Shown: one piece after another, positions 1 through 13,200 of the stretch
Layout of the letters: every line of letters begins with the position of its first letter
Numbering within the stretch: the first letter of the stretch is position 1
Origin: Litoditis marina
Taxonomy: Eukaryota > Nematoda > Chromadorea > Rhabditida > Rhabditidae
Assembly: GCA_964036275.1 (NCBI GenBank)
Contig: OZ038437.1
Coordinates: forward strand, 550,001-614,000
Reading direction: 5' to 3'
DNA: 64,000 nucleotides
Position numbers and translations under genes: made by a program
Notes under the pieces: model-generated
Databases searched by the model: none
What the model was told of the DNA's origin: nothing
What the model saw: only the letters and a program-made list of their open reading frames with translations

Positions 1-1188
1 TCTAAATATAGATATTTCTAAATATTTCCAGGAGTTGAAAGGTATCTTCAATGTGACTTCGGCCATTATTCAGTCAAAGGAGCCAAGACGTAACTGATTC
101 GACTTCTGTCTGCACCCTCTCCTTTTGCATGATCTCTCGCAACTGTCATTAATTTGTCTCTCACCCTCTCGTTAATGCGTACTTTCTAGATATTGTTACG
201 TTTCTCCTCTCTTTCTCTACCTCGTTTGTAATCATGGAAATGTTTGTAAGATTCTTCAGTGCTTCTGCTTGTCCGGTGTTTGTAGACGGTGTGAAATTGA
301 GTTATTTGAGCATCTGATATCGATTTTTGTCAGAATACTGTACTTCTTTAAATACTAGCTCAGGAAATTGTTATATTCTGATTATGTCAGAAATGGGGGT
401 AGGATCCTATTATTTTGTTTGGGGTGCTGGAAACTTGCCATAGTGACTTTGTTGTAGCTTGAAATTTGTGAATTTCGTCTCATGAGCTAGGGGATCAAAC
501 TACAAAAACAGAGGGTAAAAATACATAGTATAGGCTTGTACTTGTATGAGGACCATAATTGTCAAACCCTGAGCTATTGCCAGATTGTATCTAGGATCTC
601 GCTGATTCTCACTTATTGACAGTCTTTAAATGCATTTTGACACTTTCTGAATCGTTTGTGTAGGCAATGACAGTATTGTCAGAAATTTCGTTTGCTTAGG
701 AAGCTGATTATTGAAGCATGTTATAGTTGTTACCAGAGTTTACATGAAATGTTATGAGGCATATTTTGAGTTGTTCAAGATAGTTTTCCTTTGAATTGTC
801 GTAAAGTAGTATGTAACTGACTAGATAATCTGTGTTTCTCGAGTTTGAGAGCTAGTTTCTCAGTGAATTGTCATGAAGTAGGGTCTTCAACTAGTTAGCT
901 CCTGTAGATCTAGTATTCAGATTCTAGTTTTAAAGATAACTCGTTCGAACAACCGGTATGATCTCGAAATCTCAGGAGAAACCACAACGGTTTACAGGAA
1001 AGTCCGTTTAACAGGTGAAATTCCCGGTGTAGACTTTATCAGGGCTGTTCCTATTTCACAATAATACATGAGAAGTTTTTCGTTTAGTTCCGGTAAACAG
1101 GGAATTTTCCGGATGGTTTTCCTGGACTTTCCTGTTTTCCGGCTCGGTAAACGGGAACGGATGGAAATACAGACAGTTCACATGTTCT
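1..1188. other. Upstream intergenic DNA, no gene seen
   Basis: AT-rich DNA with no convincing exon. Positions 488-520 carry one copy of the dispersed motif GATCAAACTACA, which recurs through the window. The short reading frames here look random. Confidence 0.5.
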
Positions 1189-1219
1189 GACACGTGAGTC
1201 TCACGTGTCGTATATAAAG
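1189..1219 (+). promoter_or_regulatory. Core promoter: E-box palindrome plus TATA box
   Basis: A perfect inverted repeat at 1189-1209 (GACACGTGA, spacer GTC, TCACGTGTC) contains two CACGTG E-boxes. It is followed directly by TATATAAAG at 1211-1219. A start site about 30 bp downstream (near 1240) would leave a 5' leader of about 35 nt with no upstream ATG before the start codon at 1274. The motifs are seen. Promoter use and binding by bHLH factors are inferred. Confidence 0.65.
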
Positions 1220-1273
1220 CGGAGACGGGCAAGACGGTCATTTTATCAGCAGCCGGTTGGAAGAAGAAGTCGG

Positions 1274-4200
1274 ATGAAGTTTCTGCTACTCGTGTTCCTG
1301 TCGTTCTTTGTCTCCCACTCTCTTGGCTCCGAAGTGGTACGTTTGTTGGTATCATACTATTGCCCCCCCCCCCCCCACCCCTACCTCTAGGTGTAGCAAT
1401 ATTCAGGCACATCACAGAAGTTGTTTTGAATTACTATCTCTCCCCACTCATCTGGAGGTAATTTCCGTTAAAGAAGGACGATTATGTGGTCCAATCGCAA
1501 CACTTCAGTCCTTTAATCTGCAATACATTTTTCAATTGCAGTATAAAGCACCGTTTACACGGGATTGGTCCACATAATCGTCCTGCTTTAAACAAATGCA
1601 GTTGAACGTTTCAGTTTTGTCTCTCGTACGAATTAGAAAAAAGTACTAGATTCAATAATAAAAGTACTAGATTCATACATTTACATTTACAAGTACTACA
1701 TTTTAAAAGTACTAGATTCAATAATAGCTCCCGGCGAATTGTACTAATTAATCCTTCTATTTGGTCTTCTTTCCCCAATTGAATCATTTCGCCGAATTCT
1801 CTTCGAAATTTTCTATTCTCTATCTTACTATCCCATAATGTAGTTTGGTCAGGTCGATCAATTTTGCCCCCCCCCCCCCGCCCGTCTCACACTTCCTATA
1901 TTTTGTTGCTACTCACACTAATATCAGTTACTTTCTTACTTTGATTCTCACCCTACTTGTGAAATGTGTTACAGTTAGTTAGTTATTCAACTTATGAAAG
2001 TGTAGTGTATTATGAAACAATCTCGTACTGAAGCTACACTCCACTGTTCTTAGGACAGAATTACTATCCGAATCTGTGGTTCAAAGTAAAACAGAAAAGT
2101 GTTTATAAACGTATATGATATATGTACAGTGTATCTCCCCATTCCGGCACAGACTCTATTCTTTCCTTATAATATCCAAATTTGCAGGTGAATTACATCG
2201 AAAAACTGCCAGAGGACCTGAAGTTCTTTGACCTACCTAAATACGACGATCCTGTAAGGTAAATTTTCTTCTATGAGATTCGTTGCAATCGGAAGTCCTA
2301 ACAATGATTCTTTATCAGTATTTTGTTATTATATAATATTTCAAAGGTTACAGAAAACCGTACACACCATAAATATACATAAATTTGAACATACAATTCC
2401 TTGGGATTCCTCGTTTCGATACAACAATGTGTCTTCACAATGTAGATATTTCTTATTCTAACTTTACAATACGTTACAATCATTTCTACGTTGTCTTATA
2501 GTATATGCGCTAAAATCTATATTATTATTATTAATCTTACTGAAATTGTTATTGAAATTATTTTTTTATTGTGGTAGGCTAAACTCGGTCTGCCTTACAG
2601 AGTTTCCCTCTGAGACTGTCCTTTGCAAAGTTCCGGGTGGTACTTTGAAGTACAGGGGTAACTTTAACTTTAACTTTACTATTGAAAGTGTTTCCAGCTT
2701 TTTCCCGGAGGTGTCGCCCCTGTCAATTATCGATGTTTCTCCCACAAGTATCGTTCGATTCTTCCTCCATCCCCCCGCAGCGTGCCAAATGTAAATATTA
2801 TAAATTTTTTTTATAAACTATTTAAACCTACGTTTTGATGGAATAGCTTCCACTACTTTTCATTGGTTTACTTCTACTTTTCACTTGACGTTTAGTTTTA
2901 CTAGTTTCTTCTACGCTACTTCGCTACTTTCATTTCCATAATTATTTGACTTCCACTTTAACTACTTAACTTTTACTTTTACTAGTTCAGAATTTTGACC
3001 AAAAAGCAAACTATAAACACATTGGGTTCAACACAGTATGTACTCAGTCCTTCTAAGCGAATATTGGCGAACATCTATAACTAAATACGTACCTACCACT
3101 AATTTTTAATAGTTTACGTGCCATTCTCACCATAACAACAGTTGTTTATTGTATAATTTTTATACTATAATATTTTTTCAGTGTCGAGTTGTGTTCTGTG
3201 AGCAATGTGGACCTTTCCGCTTCTACTTTCACTGTGAATGTCACCGATTTTTGCACCGGAACCAAAATGACATTCAGGCCTATGGAGAATATTGTTCAAG
3301 TTGGTAGGTGTTTTTTAAAGACATTTTTACATTTTTGTATTAGTACTTCATGATCCACTACTGATTACTTCCTACTTCTTCTTACTTATAATCTTTCTTA
3401 CTACTTACTTACTTACTTACTACTACTACTTGTTGGTTTGTACGGGATCGCAGCTACTTCGCATCCGAAACGACTTGAGACTAGAATATTGTTCTTCCGA
3501 TAAGTAAGTGAACAAGTAGATTTTCGTGTTGTATTCTTTGATCTCTGATTGATCTTTGATCTCTTGCAGGTAGTGAAAAAATGTTCCTCCCCGGTGTCGC
3601 AGTGGTCATGAGACCAAAGAAGGCTGCAAGCGATATTTGGGTTCTGAAGGTTAGATAAACAAATATTCGGCCGGCCAAATAAGTAAACTAAGTAACAACA
3701 TGAGTCTAATAAATCAAATCAGTAAGTAAGTAGGTTTAGAGTACGAAAATTGAAAAATTAGGTAACATAACATCTACAGTAACAGTAACAATACAGTAAT
3801 ACAGTATACAATACAGTAGTAACAATAATAGTAACATAACAGTAAGTAAACTTGATCTTTAAATCCTGAGTAAGGGTTATGAAAAACCCTGAATTATGAA
3901 GAGAGAATGAAGGTGAAGAAAACTTAAAGAAGGACGATTATGTGGTCCAATCGCAACGGTTCAGTCCTTTAAACTGCAATTCATTTTTCAATTGCAGTTC
4001 GAAAGACCGTTGACACGGGATTGGTCCACATTATCGTCCTTCTTTAAGGTTACAAACAAAAACCTCGATACCTGTAGGTGTCGTTGACAAAAGCCTAGAT
4101 CCTTTGATCACTATACGTTTTTTTACCTTGCAACTTAATCTTCATCTAATTATTCATTCATCACTTATCTATTTATCAAGTAAATATTTAGGGAAAGAAG

Positions 4201-7200
4201 GACTTTAATGGAGTCAACTTTGACAGCGACGCCGAATTGGAGTTCAATGTGCTCTCTTCCAACAAGTGGATGCTCATCAAGGACAAGTGCGTTTTATCTA
4301 TTTTGCTTTTTTTTTTACATTTTTTTGTATTTATTCATTTTTTATTCATTGATTATTTTATTTTTCCAGTTTTTTATTGCCGTTTACTTTTCATTTCTTC
4401 AATTTTGCCATTTTCATATGATAATAATAATAATAATTTATTCGTTTATATATAGAATGCAATCGAAGAAAGAATAAAAGAGTAGTGACGGATAAACATG
4501 AACCTAGGAAAATGAAAAAAACATAGAAAACTATTCTAAAAGTTGGGCAGTTACATCAATGAATGTACATGAGTCGCATTACATTACAGTCTGTTACAAA
4601 ATTGAAAAAATAAACAATCTGTTCTTCGTTTTAGTTACATTGTCCATTCTCGACAATTCAGATCAGATAAATTCCGTTGTAGTTTGATCTGGAAACAGCC
4701 GTTATTCATGAGTTTCGACCGGAATTTAACGAGATTAAACTACAAACACAGCGAAATAGGGGACATTTACGGTATAAGGCTGCTTCGGAGAAAGCTAACT
4801 GTACAGGCAGAACAAAGCCTGTCAGTTACACAACCCCTAATAACCTTAAACTCCTAAAACTCTGACAACCTTAGAAAGAGCTCAAAACTTTAAAGCCTTG
4901 AAACCTTAACCTCATTACCTACCTTAAACACCTTGAAACTTTTGAAGTTTTCTCCTAAATTCTGATAATTTCAGCCCGAAGTGCGGTGCCCGTATCGGAG
5001 TTTCAACGACAGGCCTTGCTCCCGGAAAAGCATGGGACCCGAAAGGACAGTGAGTAGAAACCTGTTCTCTCTGTGTCTGCATTCCCCTCTCTCTCCTTCT
5101 CTGTGTATGTCTCTCTCTCTCATTTCCATTATTATCAGTTCGTCTCTTCTGTTTGTTTGTCTCATTCTCCGGCTCTCTGTAGCTATGTCTCCCTCATTCA
5201 TCTCTCTCTGTCTCTCTGTACTGTCTATCTGTAGGTATGTATCTCTCTGTTTGTCTCGCTGTCTGGCTCTATGTATGTTTCTCTGTCTCTCTCTCTTACT
5301 CAGTATCTCCATGTCTCGATTTTTCCACATCTGTTTCTGTCTCTATGTATCTCTTCTTCTACCTATCCTTCTCGCTGACTTTCTCTCTGTGGCCCTCGTA
5401 TCTCTGTGTCTATGTTTTCCTCCTTTATCTCTCCATGTCTCCGACTCTCTTTTTATCCGTGTTTCTCTGTATGTCTCCTTCTCTCTGTCTCTCTCCATGT
5501 CTCCTTCTCTCTGTCTCTCTGTATGTCTCCTTCTCTCTGTCTTTCTGTATGTCTCCTTCTCTCTTTCTCTCTCCATGTCTCCTTCTCTCTGTCTCTCTGT
5601 ATGTCTCCTTCTCTCTGTCTCTCTGTATGTCTCCTTCTCTCTTTCTCTCTCCATGTCTCCTTCTCTCTGTCTCTCTCCATGTCTCCTTCTCTCTGTCTCT
5701 CTGTATGTCTCCTTCTCTCTGTCTCTCTGTATGTCTCCTTCTCTCTTTCTCTCTCCATGTCTCCTTCTCTCTGTCTCTCTCCATGTCTCCTTCTCTCTGT
5801 CTCTCTCCATGTCTCCTTCTCTCTGTCTCTCTGTATGTCTCCTTCTCTCTGTCTCTCTGTATGTTTCCTTCTCTCTGTCTCTCTGTATGTCTCCTTCTCT
5901 CTGTCTCTCTGTATGTCTCCTTCTCTCTGTCTCTCTGTATGTCTCCTTCTCTCTGTCTCTCTGTATGTCTCCTTCTCTCTGTCTTTCTGTATGTCTCCTT
6001 CTCTCTTTCTCTCTCCATGTCTCCTTCTCTCTGTCTCTCTGTATGTCTCCTTCTCTCTGTCTCTCTGTATGTCTCCTTCTCTCTTTCTCTCTCCATGTCT
6101 CCTTCTCTCTGTCTCTCTCCATGTCTCCTTCTCTCTGTCTCTCTGTATGTCTCCTTCTCTCTGTCTCTCTGTATGTCTCCTTCTCTCTTTCTCTCTCCAT
6201 GTCTCCTTCTCTCTTTCTCTCTCCATGTCTCCTTCTCTCTGTCTCTCTCCATGTCTCCTTCTCTCTGTCTCTCTCCATGTCTCCTTCTCTCTGTCTCTCT
6301 GTATGTTTCCTTCTCTCTGTCTCTCTGTATGTCTCCTTCTCTCTGTCTCTCTGTATGTCTCCTTCTCTCTGTCTCTCTGTATGTCTCCTTCTCTCTGTCT
6401 CTCTGTATGTCTCCTTCTCTCTGTCTCTCTGTATGTCTCCTTCTCTCTGTCTCTCTGTATGTCTCCTTCTCTCTGTCTCTCTGTATGTCTCCTTCTCTCT
6501 GTATGTCTCCTTCTCTCTGTCTCTCTGTATGTTTCCTTCTCTCTGTCTCTCTGTATGTTTCCTTCTCTCTGTCTCTCTGTATGTCTCCTTCTCTCTGTCT
6601 CTCTGTATGTCTCCTTCTCTCTGTCTCTCTGTATGTTTCCTTCTCTCTGTCTCTCTGTATGTCTCCTTCTCTCTGTCTCTCTCCATGTCTCCTTCTCTCT
6701 GTCTCTCTCCATTTCTCCTTCTCTCTGTCTCTCTCCATTTCTCCTTCTCTCTGTCTATCTGTATGTCTCCTTCTCTCTGTCTCTCTCCATGTCTCCTTCT
6801 CTCTGTCTCTCTCCATGTCTCCTTCTCTCTGTCTCTCTCCATGTCTCCTTCTCTCTGTCTCTCTCCATGTCTCCTTCTCTCTGTCTCTCTGTATGTCTCC
6901 TTCTCTCTGTCTCTCTCCATGTCTCCTTCTCTCTGTCTCTCTGTATGTCTCCTTCTCTCTGTCTCTCTGTATGTCTCCTTCTCTCTGTCTCTCTGTATGT
7001 CTCCTTCTCTCTGTCTCTCTCCATGTCTCCTTCTCTCTGTCTCTCTCCATGTCTCCTTCTCTCTGTCTCTCTGTATGTCTCCTTCTCTCTGTCTCTCTGT
7101 ATGTCTCCTTCTCTCTGTCTCTCTGTATGTCTCCTTCTCTCTTTCTCTCTCCATGTCTCCTTCTCTCTGTCTCTCTCCATGTCTCCTTCTCTCTGTCTCT

Positions 7201-10200
7201 CTGTATGTCTCCTTCTCTCTGTCTCTCTGTATGTCTCCTTCTCTCTGTCTCTCTGTATGTCTCCTTCTCTCTGTCTCTCTGTATGTCTCCTTCTCTCTTT
7301 CTCTCTCCATGTTTCCTTCTCTCTGTCTCTCTGTATGTCTCCTTCTCTCTGTCTCTCTGTATGTCTCCTTCTCTCTGTCTCTCTCCATGTCTCCTTCTCT
7401 CTGTCTCTCTGTATGTCTCCTTCTCTCTGTCTCTCTCCATGTCTCCTTCTCTCTCTCTCTCCATGTCTCCTTCTCTCTGTCTCTCTCCATGTCTCCTTCT
7501 CTCTGTCTCTCTCCATGTCTCCTTCTCTCTGTCTCTCTCCATGTCTCCTTCTCTCTGTCTCTCTGTATGTCTCCTTCTCTCTGTCTCTCTGTATGTCTCC
7601 TTCTCTCTGTCTCTCTGTATGTCTCCTTCTCTCTGTCTCTCTCCATGTCTCCTTCTCTCTCTCTCTCTCCATGTCTCCTTCTCTCTGTATCTCTGTGTTC
7701 ATTTTCTCTGTCTCTCTCCATGTCTCCTTCTCTCTGTCTCTCTCCATGTCTCCTTCTCTCTGTCTCTCTCCATGTCTCCTTCTCTCTGTCTCTCTCCATG
7801 TCTCCTTCTCTCTGTCTCTCTCCATGTCTCCTTCTCTCTGTCTCTCTGTAGGTCTCATTCTCTCTGTCTCTCTCCATGTCTCCTTCTCTCTGTCTCTCTG
7901 TATGTCTCCTTCTCTCTGTCTCTCTCCATGTCTCCTTCTCTCTGTCTCTCTGTATGTCTCCTTCTCTCTGTCTCTCTGTATGTCTCCTTCTCTCTGTCTC
8001 TCTCCATGTCTCCTTCTCTCTGTCTCTCTGTATGTCTCCTTCTCTCTGTCTCTCTGTATGTCTCCTTCTCTCTGTCTCTCTGTATGTCTCCTTCTCTCTG
8101 TCTTTCTGTATGTCTCCTTCTCTCTTTCTCTCTCCATGTCTCCTTCTCTCTGTCTCTCTGTATGTCTCCTTCTCTCTTTCTCTCTCCATGTCTCCTTCTC
8201 TCTGTCTCTCTCCATGTCTCCTTCTCTCTGTCTCTCTGTATGTCTCCTTCTCTCTGTCTCTCTGTATGTCTCCTTCTCTCTTTCTCTCTCCATGTCTCCT
8301 TCTCTCTGTCTCTCTCCATGTCTCCTTCTCTCTGTCTCTCTCCATGTCTCCTTCTCTCTGTCTCTCTGTATGTCTCCTTCTCTCTGTCTCTCTGTATGTT
8401 TCCTTCTCTCTGTCTCTCTGTATGTCTCCTTCTCTCTGTCTCTCTGTATGTCTCCTTCTCTCTGTCTCTCTGTATGTCTCCTTCTCTCTGTCTCTCTGTA
8501 TGTCTCCTTCTCTCTGTCTCTCTGTATGTCTCCTTCTCTCTGTCTCTCTGTATGTCTCCTTCTCTCTGTCTCTCTCCATGTCTCCTTCTCTCTGTATGTC
8601 TCCTTCTCTCTGTCTCTCTGTATGTTTCCTTCTCTCTGTCTCTCTGTATGTCTCCTTCTCTCTGTCTCTCTGTATGTCTCCTTCTCTCGGTCTCTCTGTA
8701 TGTTTCCTTCTCTCTGTCTCTCTCCATGTCTCCTTCTCTCTGTCTCTCTCCATTTCTCCTTCTCTCTGTCTCTCTGTATGTCTCCTTCTCTCTGTCTCTC
8801 TCCATGTCTCCTTCTCTCTGTCTCTCTCCATGTCTCCTTCTCTCTGTCTCTCTCCATGTCTCCTTCTCTCTGTCTCTCTCCATGTCTCCTTCTCTCTGTC
8901 TCTCTCCATGTCTCCTTCTCTCTGTCTCTCTCCATGTCTCCTTCTCTCTGTCTCTCTGTATGTCTCCTTCTCTCTGTCTCTCTGTATGTTTCCTTCTCTC
9001 TGTCTCTCTCCATGTCTCCTTCTCTCTGTCTCTCTCCATGTCTCCTTCTCTCTGTCTCTCTCCATGTCTCCTTCTCTCTCTCTCTCTCCATGTCTCCTTC
9101 TCTCTGTATCTCTGTGTTCATTTTCTCTGTCTCTCTCCATGTCTCCTTCTCTCTGTCTCTCTCCATGTCTCCTTCTCTCTGTCTCTCTCCATGTCTCCTT
9201 CTCTCTGTCTCTCTCCATGTCTCCTTCTCTCTGTCTCTCTGTATGTCTCCTTCTCTCTGTCTCTCTCCATGTCTCCTTCTCTCTGTCTCTCTGTATGTCT
9301 CCTTCTCTCTGTCTCTCTGTATGTCTCCTTCTCTCTGTCTCTCTGTATGTCTCCTTCTCTCTTTCTCTCTCCATGTCTCCTTCTCTCTGTCTCTCTCCAT
9401 GTCTCCTTCTCTCTGTCTCTCTGTATGTCTCCTTCTCTCTGTCTCTCTGTATGTCTCCTTCTCTCTTTCTCTCTCCATGTCTCCTTCTCTCTGTCTCTCT
9501 CCATGTCTCCTTCTCTCTGTCTCTCTGTATGTCTCCTTCTCTCTGTCTCTCTCCATGTCTCCTTCTCTCTGTCTCTCTGTATGTCTCCTTCTCTCTGTCT
9601 CTCTGTATGTCTCCTTCTCTCTGTCTCTCTGTATGTCTCCTTCTCTCTTTCTCTCTCCATGTCTCCTTCTCTCTGTCTCTCTCTCCATGTCTCCTTCTCT
9701 CTGTCTCTCTGTATGTCTCCTTCTCTCTGTCTCTCTCCATGTCTCCTTCTCTCTGTCTCTCTCCATGTCTCCTTCTCTCTGTCTCTCTCCATGTCTCTTT
9801 CTCTCTGTCTCTCTCCATGTCTCCTTCTCTCTGTCTCTCTCCATGTCTCCTTCTCTCTGTCTCTCTCCATGTCTCCTTCTCTCTGTCTCTCTCCATGTCT
9901 CCTTCTCTCTGTCTCTCTCCATGTCTCCTTCTCTCTGTCTCTCTCCATGTCTCCTTCTCTCTGTCTCTCTCCATGTCTCCTTCTCTCTGTCTCTCTCCAT
10001 GTCTCCTTCTCTCTGTCTCTCTCCATGTCTCCTTCTCTCTGTCTCTCTCCATGTCTCCTTCTCTCTGTCTCTCTGTATGTTTCCTTCTCTCTGTCTCTCT
10101 CCATGTCTCCTTCTCTCTGTCTCTCTCCATGTCTCCTTCTCTCTGTCTCTCTCCATGTCTCCTTCTCTCTGTCTCTCTCCATGTCTCCTTCTCTCTCTCT

Positions 10201-13200
10201 CTCTCCATGTCTCCTTCTCTCTGTATCTCTGTGTTCATTTTCTCTGTCTCTCTCCATGTCTCCTTCTCTCTGTCTCTCTCCATGTCTCCTTCTCTCTGTC
10301 TCTCTCCATGTCTCCTTCTCTCTGTCTCTCTCCATGTCTCCTTCTCTCTGTCTCTCTGTAGGTCTCATTCTCTCTGTCTCTCTCCATGTCTCCTTCTCTC
10401 TGTCTCTCTCCATGTCTCCTTCTCTCTCTCTCTCTCCATGTCTCCTTCTCTCTGTATCTCTGTGTTCATTTTCTCTGTCTCTCTCCATGTCTCCTTCTCT
10501 CTGTCTCTCTCCATGTCTCCTTCTCTCTGTCTCTCTCCATGTCTCCTTCTCTCTGTCTCTCTGTATGTCTCCTTCTCTCTGTCTCTCTGTATGTCTCCTT
10601 CTCTCTGTCTCTCTCCATGTCTCCTTCTCTCTGTCTCTCTCCATGTCTCCTTCTCTCTGTCTCTCTCCATGTCTCCTTCTCTCTGTCTCTCTCCATGTCT
10701 CCTTCTCTCTGTCTCTCTCCATGTCTCCTTCTCTCTGTCTCTCTCCATGTCTCCTTCTCTCTGTCTCTCTCCATGTCTCCTTCTCTCTGTCTCTCTCCAT
10801 GTCTCCTTCTCTCTGTCTCTCTCCATGTCTCCTTCTCTCTGTCTCTCTGTATGTTTCCTTCTCTCTGTCTCTCTCCATGTCTCCTTCTCTCTGTCTCTCT
10901 CCATGTCTCCTTCTCTCTGTCTCTCTCCATGTCTCCTTCTCTCTGTCTCTCTCCATGTCTCCTTCTCTCTCTCTCTCTCCATGTCTCCTTCTCTCTGTAT
11001 CTCTGTGTTCATTTTCTCTGTCTCTCTCCATGTCTCCTTCTCTCTGTCTCTCTCCATGTCTCCTTCTCTCTGTCTCTCTCCATGTCTCCTTCTCTCTGTC
11101 TCTCTGTATGTCTCCTTCTCTCTGTCTCTCTCCATGTCTCCTTCTCTCTGTCTCTCTGTATGTCTCCTTCTCTCTGTCTCTCTGTATGTCTCCTTCTCTC
11201 TGTCTCTCTGTATGTCTCCTTCTCTCTTTCTCTCTCCATGTCTCCTTCTCTCTGTCTCTCTCCATGTCTCCTTCTCTCTGTCTCTCTGTATGTCTCCTTC
11301 TCTCTGTCTCTCTGTATGTCTCCTTCTCTCTTTCTCTCTCCATGTCTCCTTCTCTCTGTCTCTCTCCATGTCTCCTTCTCTCTGTCTCTCTGTATGTCTC
11401 CTTCTCTCTGTCTCTCTCCATGTCTCCTTCTCTCTGTCTCTCTGTATGTCTCCTTCTCTCTGTCTCTCTGTATGTCTCCTTCTCTCTGTCTCTCTGTATG
11501 TCTCCTTCTCTCTTTCTCTCTCCATGTCTCCTTCTCTCTGTCTCTCTCCATGTCTCCTTCTCTCTGTCTCTCTGTATGTCTCCTTCTCTCTGTCTCTCTC
11601 CATGTCTCCTTCTCTCTGTCTCTCTCTATGTCTCCTTCTCTCTGTCTCTCTCCATGTCTCTTTCTCTCTGTCTCTCTCCATGTCTCCTTCTCTCTGTCTC
11701 TCTCCATGTCTCCTTCTCTCTGTCTCTCTCCATGTCTCCTTCTCTCTGTCTCTCTCCATGTCTCCTTCTCTCTGTCTCTCTCCATGTCTCCTTCTCTCTG
11801 TCTCTCTCCATGTCTCCTTCTCTCTGTCTCTCTCCATGTCTCCTTCTCTCTGTCTCTCTCCATGTCTCCTTCTCTCTGTCTCTCTCCATGTCTCCTTCTC
11901 TCTGTCTCTCTCCATGTCTCCTTCTCTCTGTCTCTCTCCATGTCTCCTTCTCTCTGTCTCTCTGTATGTTTCCTTCTCTCTGTCTCTCTCCATGTCTCCT
12001 TCTCTCTGTCTCTCTCCATGTCTCCTTCTCTCTGTCTCTCTCCATGTCTCCTTCTCTCTGTCTCTCTCCATGTCTCCTTCTCTCTCTCTCTCTCCATGTC
12101 TCCTTCTCTCTGTATCTCTGTGTTCATTTTCTCTGTCTCTCTCCATGTCTCCTTCTCTCTGTCTCTCTCCATGTCTCCTTCTCTCTGTCTCTCTCCATGT
12201 CTCCTTCTCTCTGTCTCTCTCCATGTCTCCTTCTCTCTGTCTCTCTGTAGGTCTCATTCTCTCTGTCTCTCTCCATGTCTCCTTCTCTCTCTCTCTCTCC
12301 ATGTCTCCTTCTCTCTGTATCTCTGTGTTCATTTTCTCTGTCTCTCTCCATGTCTCCTTCTCTCTGTCTCTCTCCATGTCTCCTTCTCTCTGTCTCTCTC
12401 CATGTCTCCTTCTCTCTGTCTCTCTGTATGTCTCCTTCTCTCTGTCTCTCTGTATGTCTCCTTCTCTCTGTCTCTCTCCATGTCTCCTTCTCTCTGTCTC
12501 TCTCCATGTCTCCTTCTCTCTGTCTCTCTGTATGTCTCCTTCTCTCTGTCTCTCTGTATGTTTCCTTCTCTCTGTCTCTCTGTATGTCTCCTTCTCTCTG
12601 TCTCTCTGTATGTCTCCTTCTCTCTGTCTCTCTGTATGTCTCCTTCTCTCTGTCTCTCTGTATGTCTCCTTCTCTCTGTCTCTCTGTATGTCTCCTTCTC
12701 TCTGTCTCTCTGTATGTCTCCTTCTCTCTGTCTCTCTCCATGTCTCCTTCTCTCTGTATGTCTCCTTCTCTCTGTCTCTCTGTATGTTTCCTTCTCTCTG
12801 TCTCTCTCCATGTCTCCTTCTCTCTGTCTCTCTGTATGTCTCCTTCTCTCTGTCTCTCTCCATGTCTCCTTCTCTCTGTCTCTCTGTATGTCTCCTTCTC
12901 TCTGTCTCTCTGTATGTCTCCTTCTCTCTGTCTCTCTCCATGTCTCCTTCTCTCTGTCTCTCTCCATGTCTCCTTCTCTCTGTCTCTCTCCATGTCTCCT
13001 TCTCTCTGTCTCTCTCCATGTCTCCTTCTCTCTGTCTCTCTCCATGTCTCCTTCTCTCTGTCTCTCTCCATGTCTCCTTCTCTCTGTCTCTCTGTATGTT
13101 TCCTTCTCTCTGTCTCTCTCCATGTCTCCTTCTCTCTGTCTCTCTGTATGTTTCCTTCTCTCTGTCTCTCTCCATGTCTCCTTCTCTCTGTCTCTCTCCA

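Noticed and set aside
4981..5049. Start of an unspliced plus frame running from exon 7 into the array
   Set aside because: A different frame from the spliced gene; exon 7 ends at a good GTGAGT donor and joins 18104 in phase.
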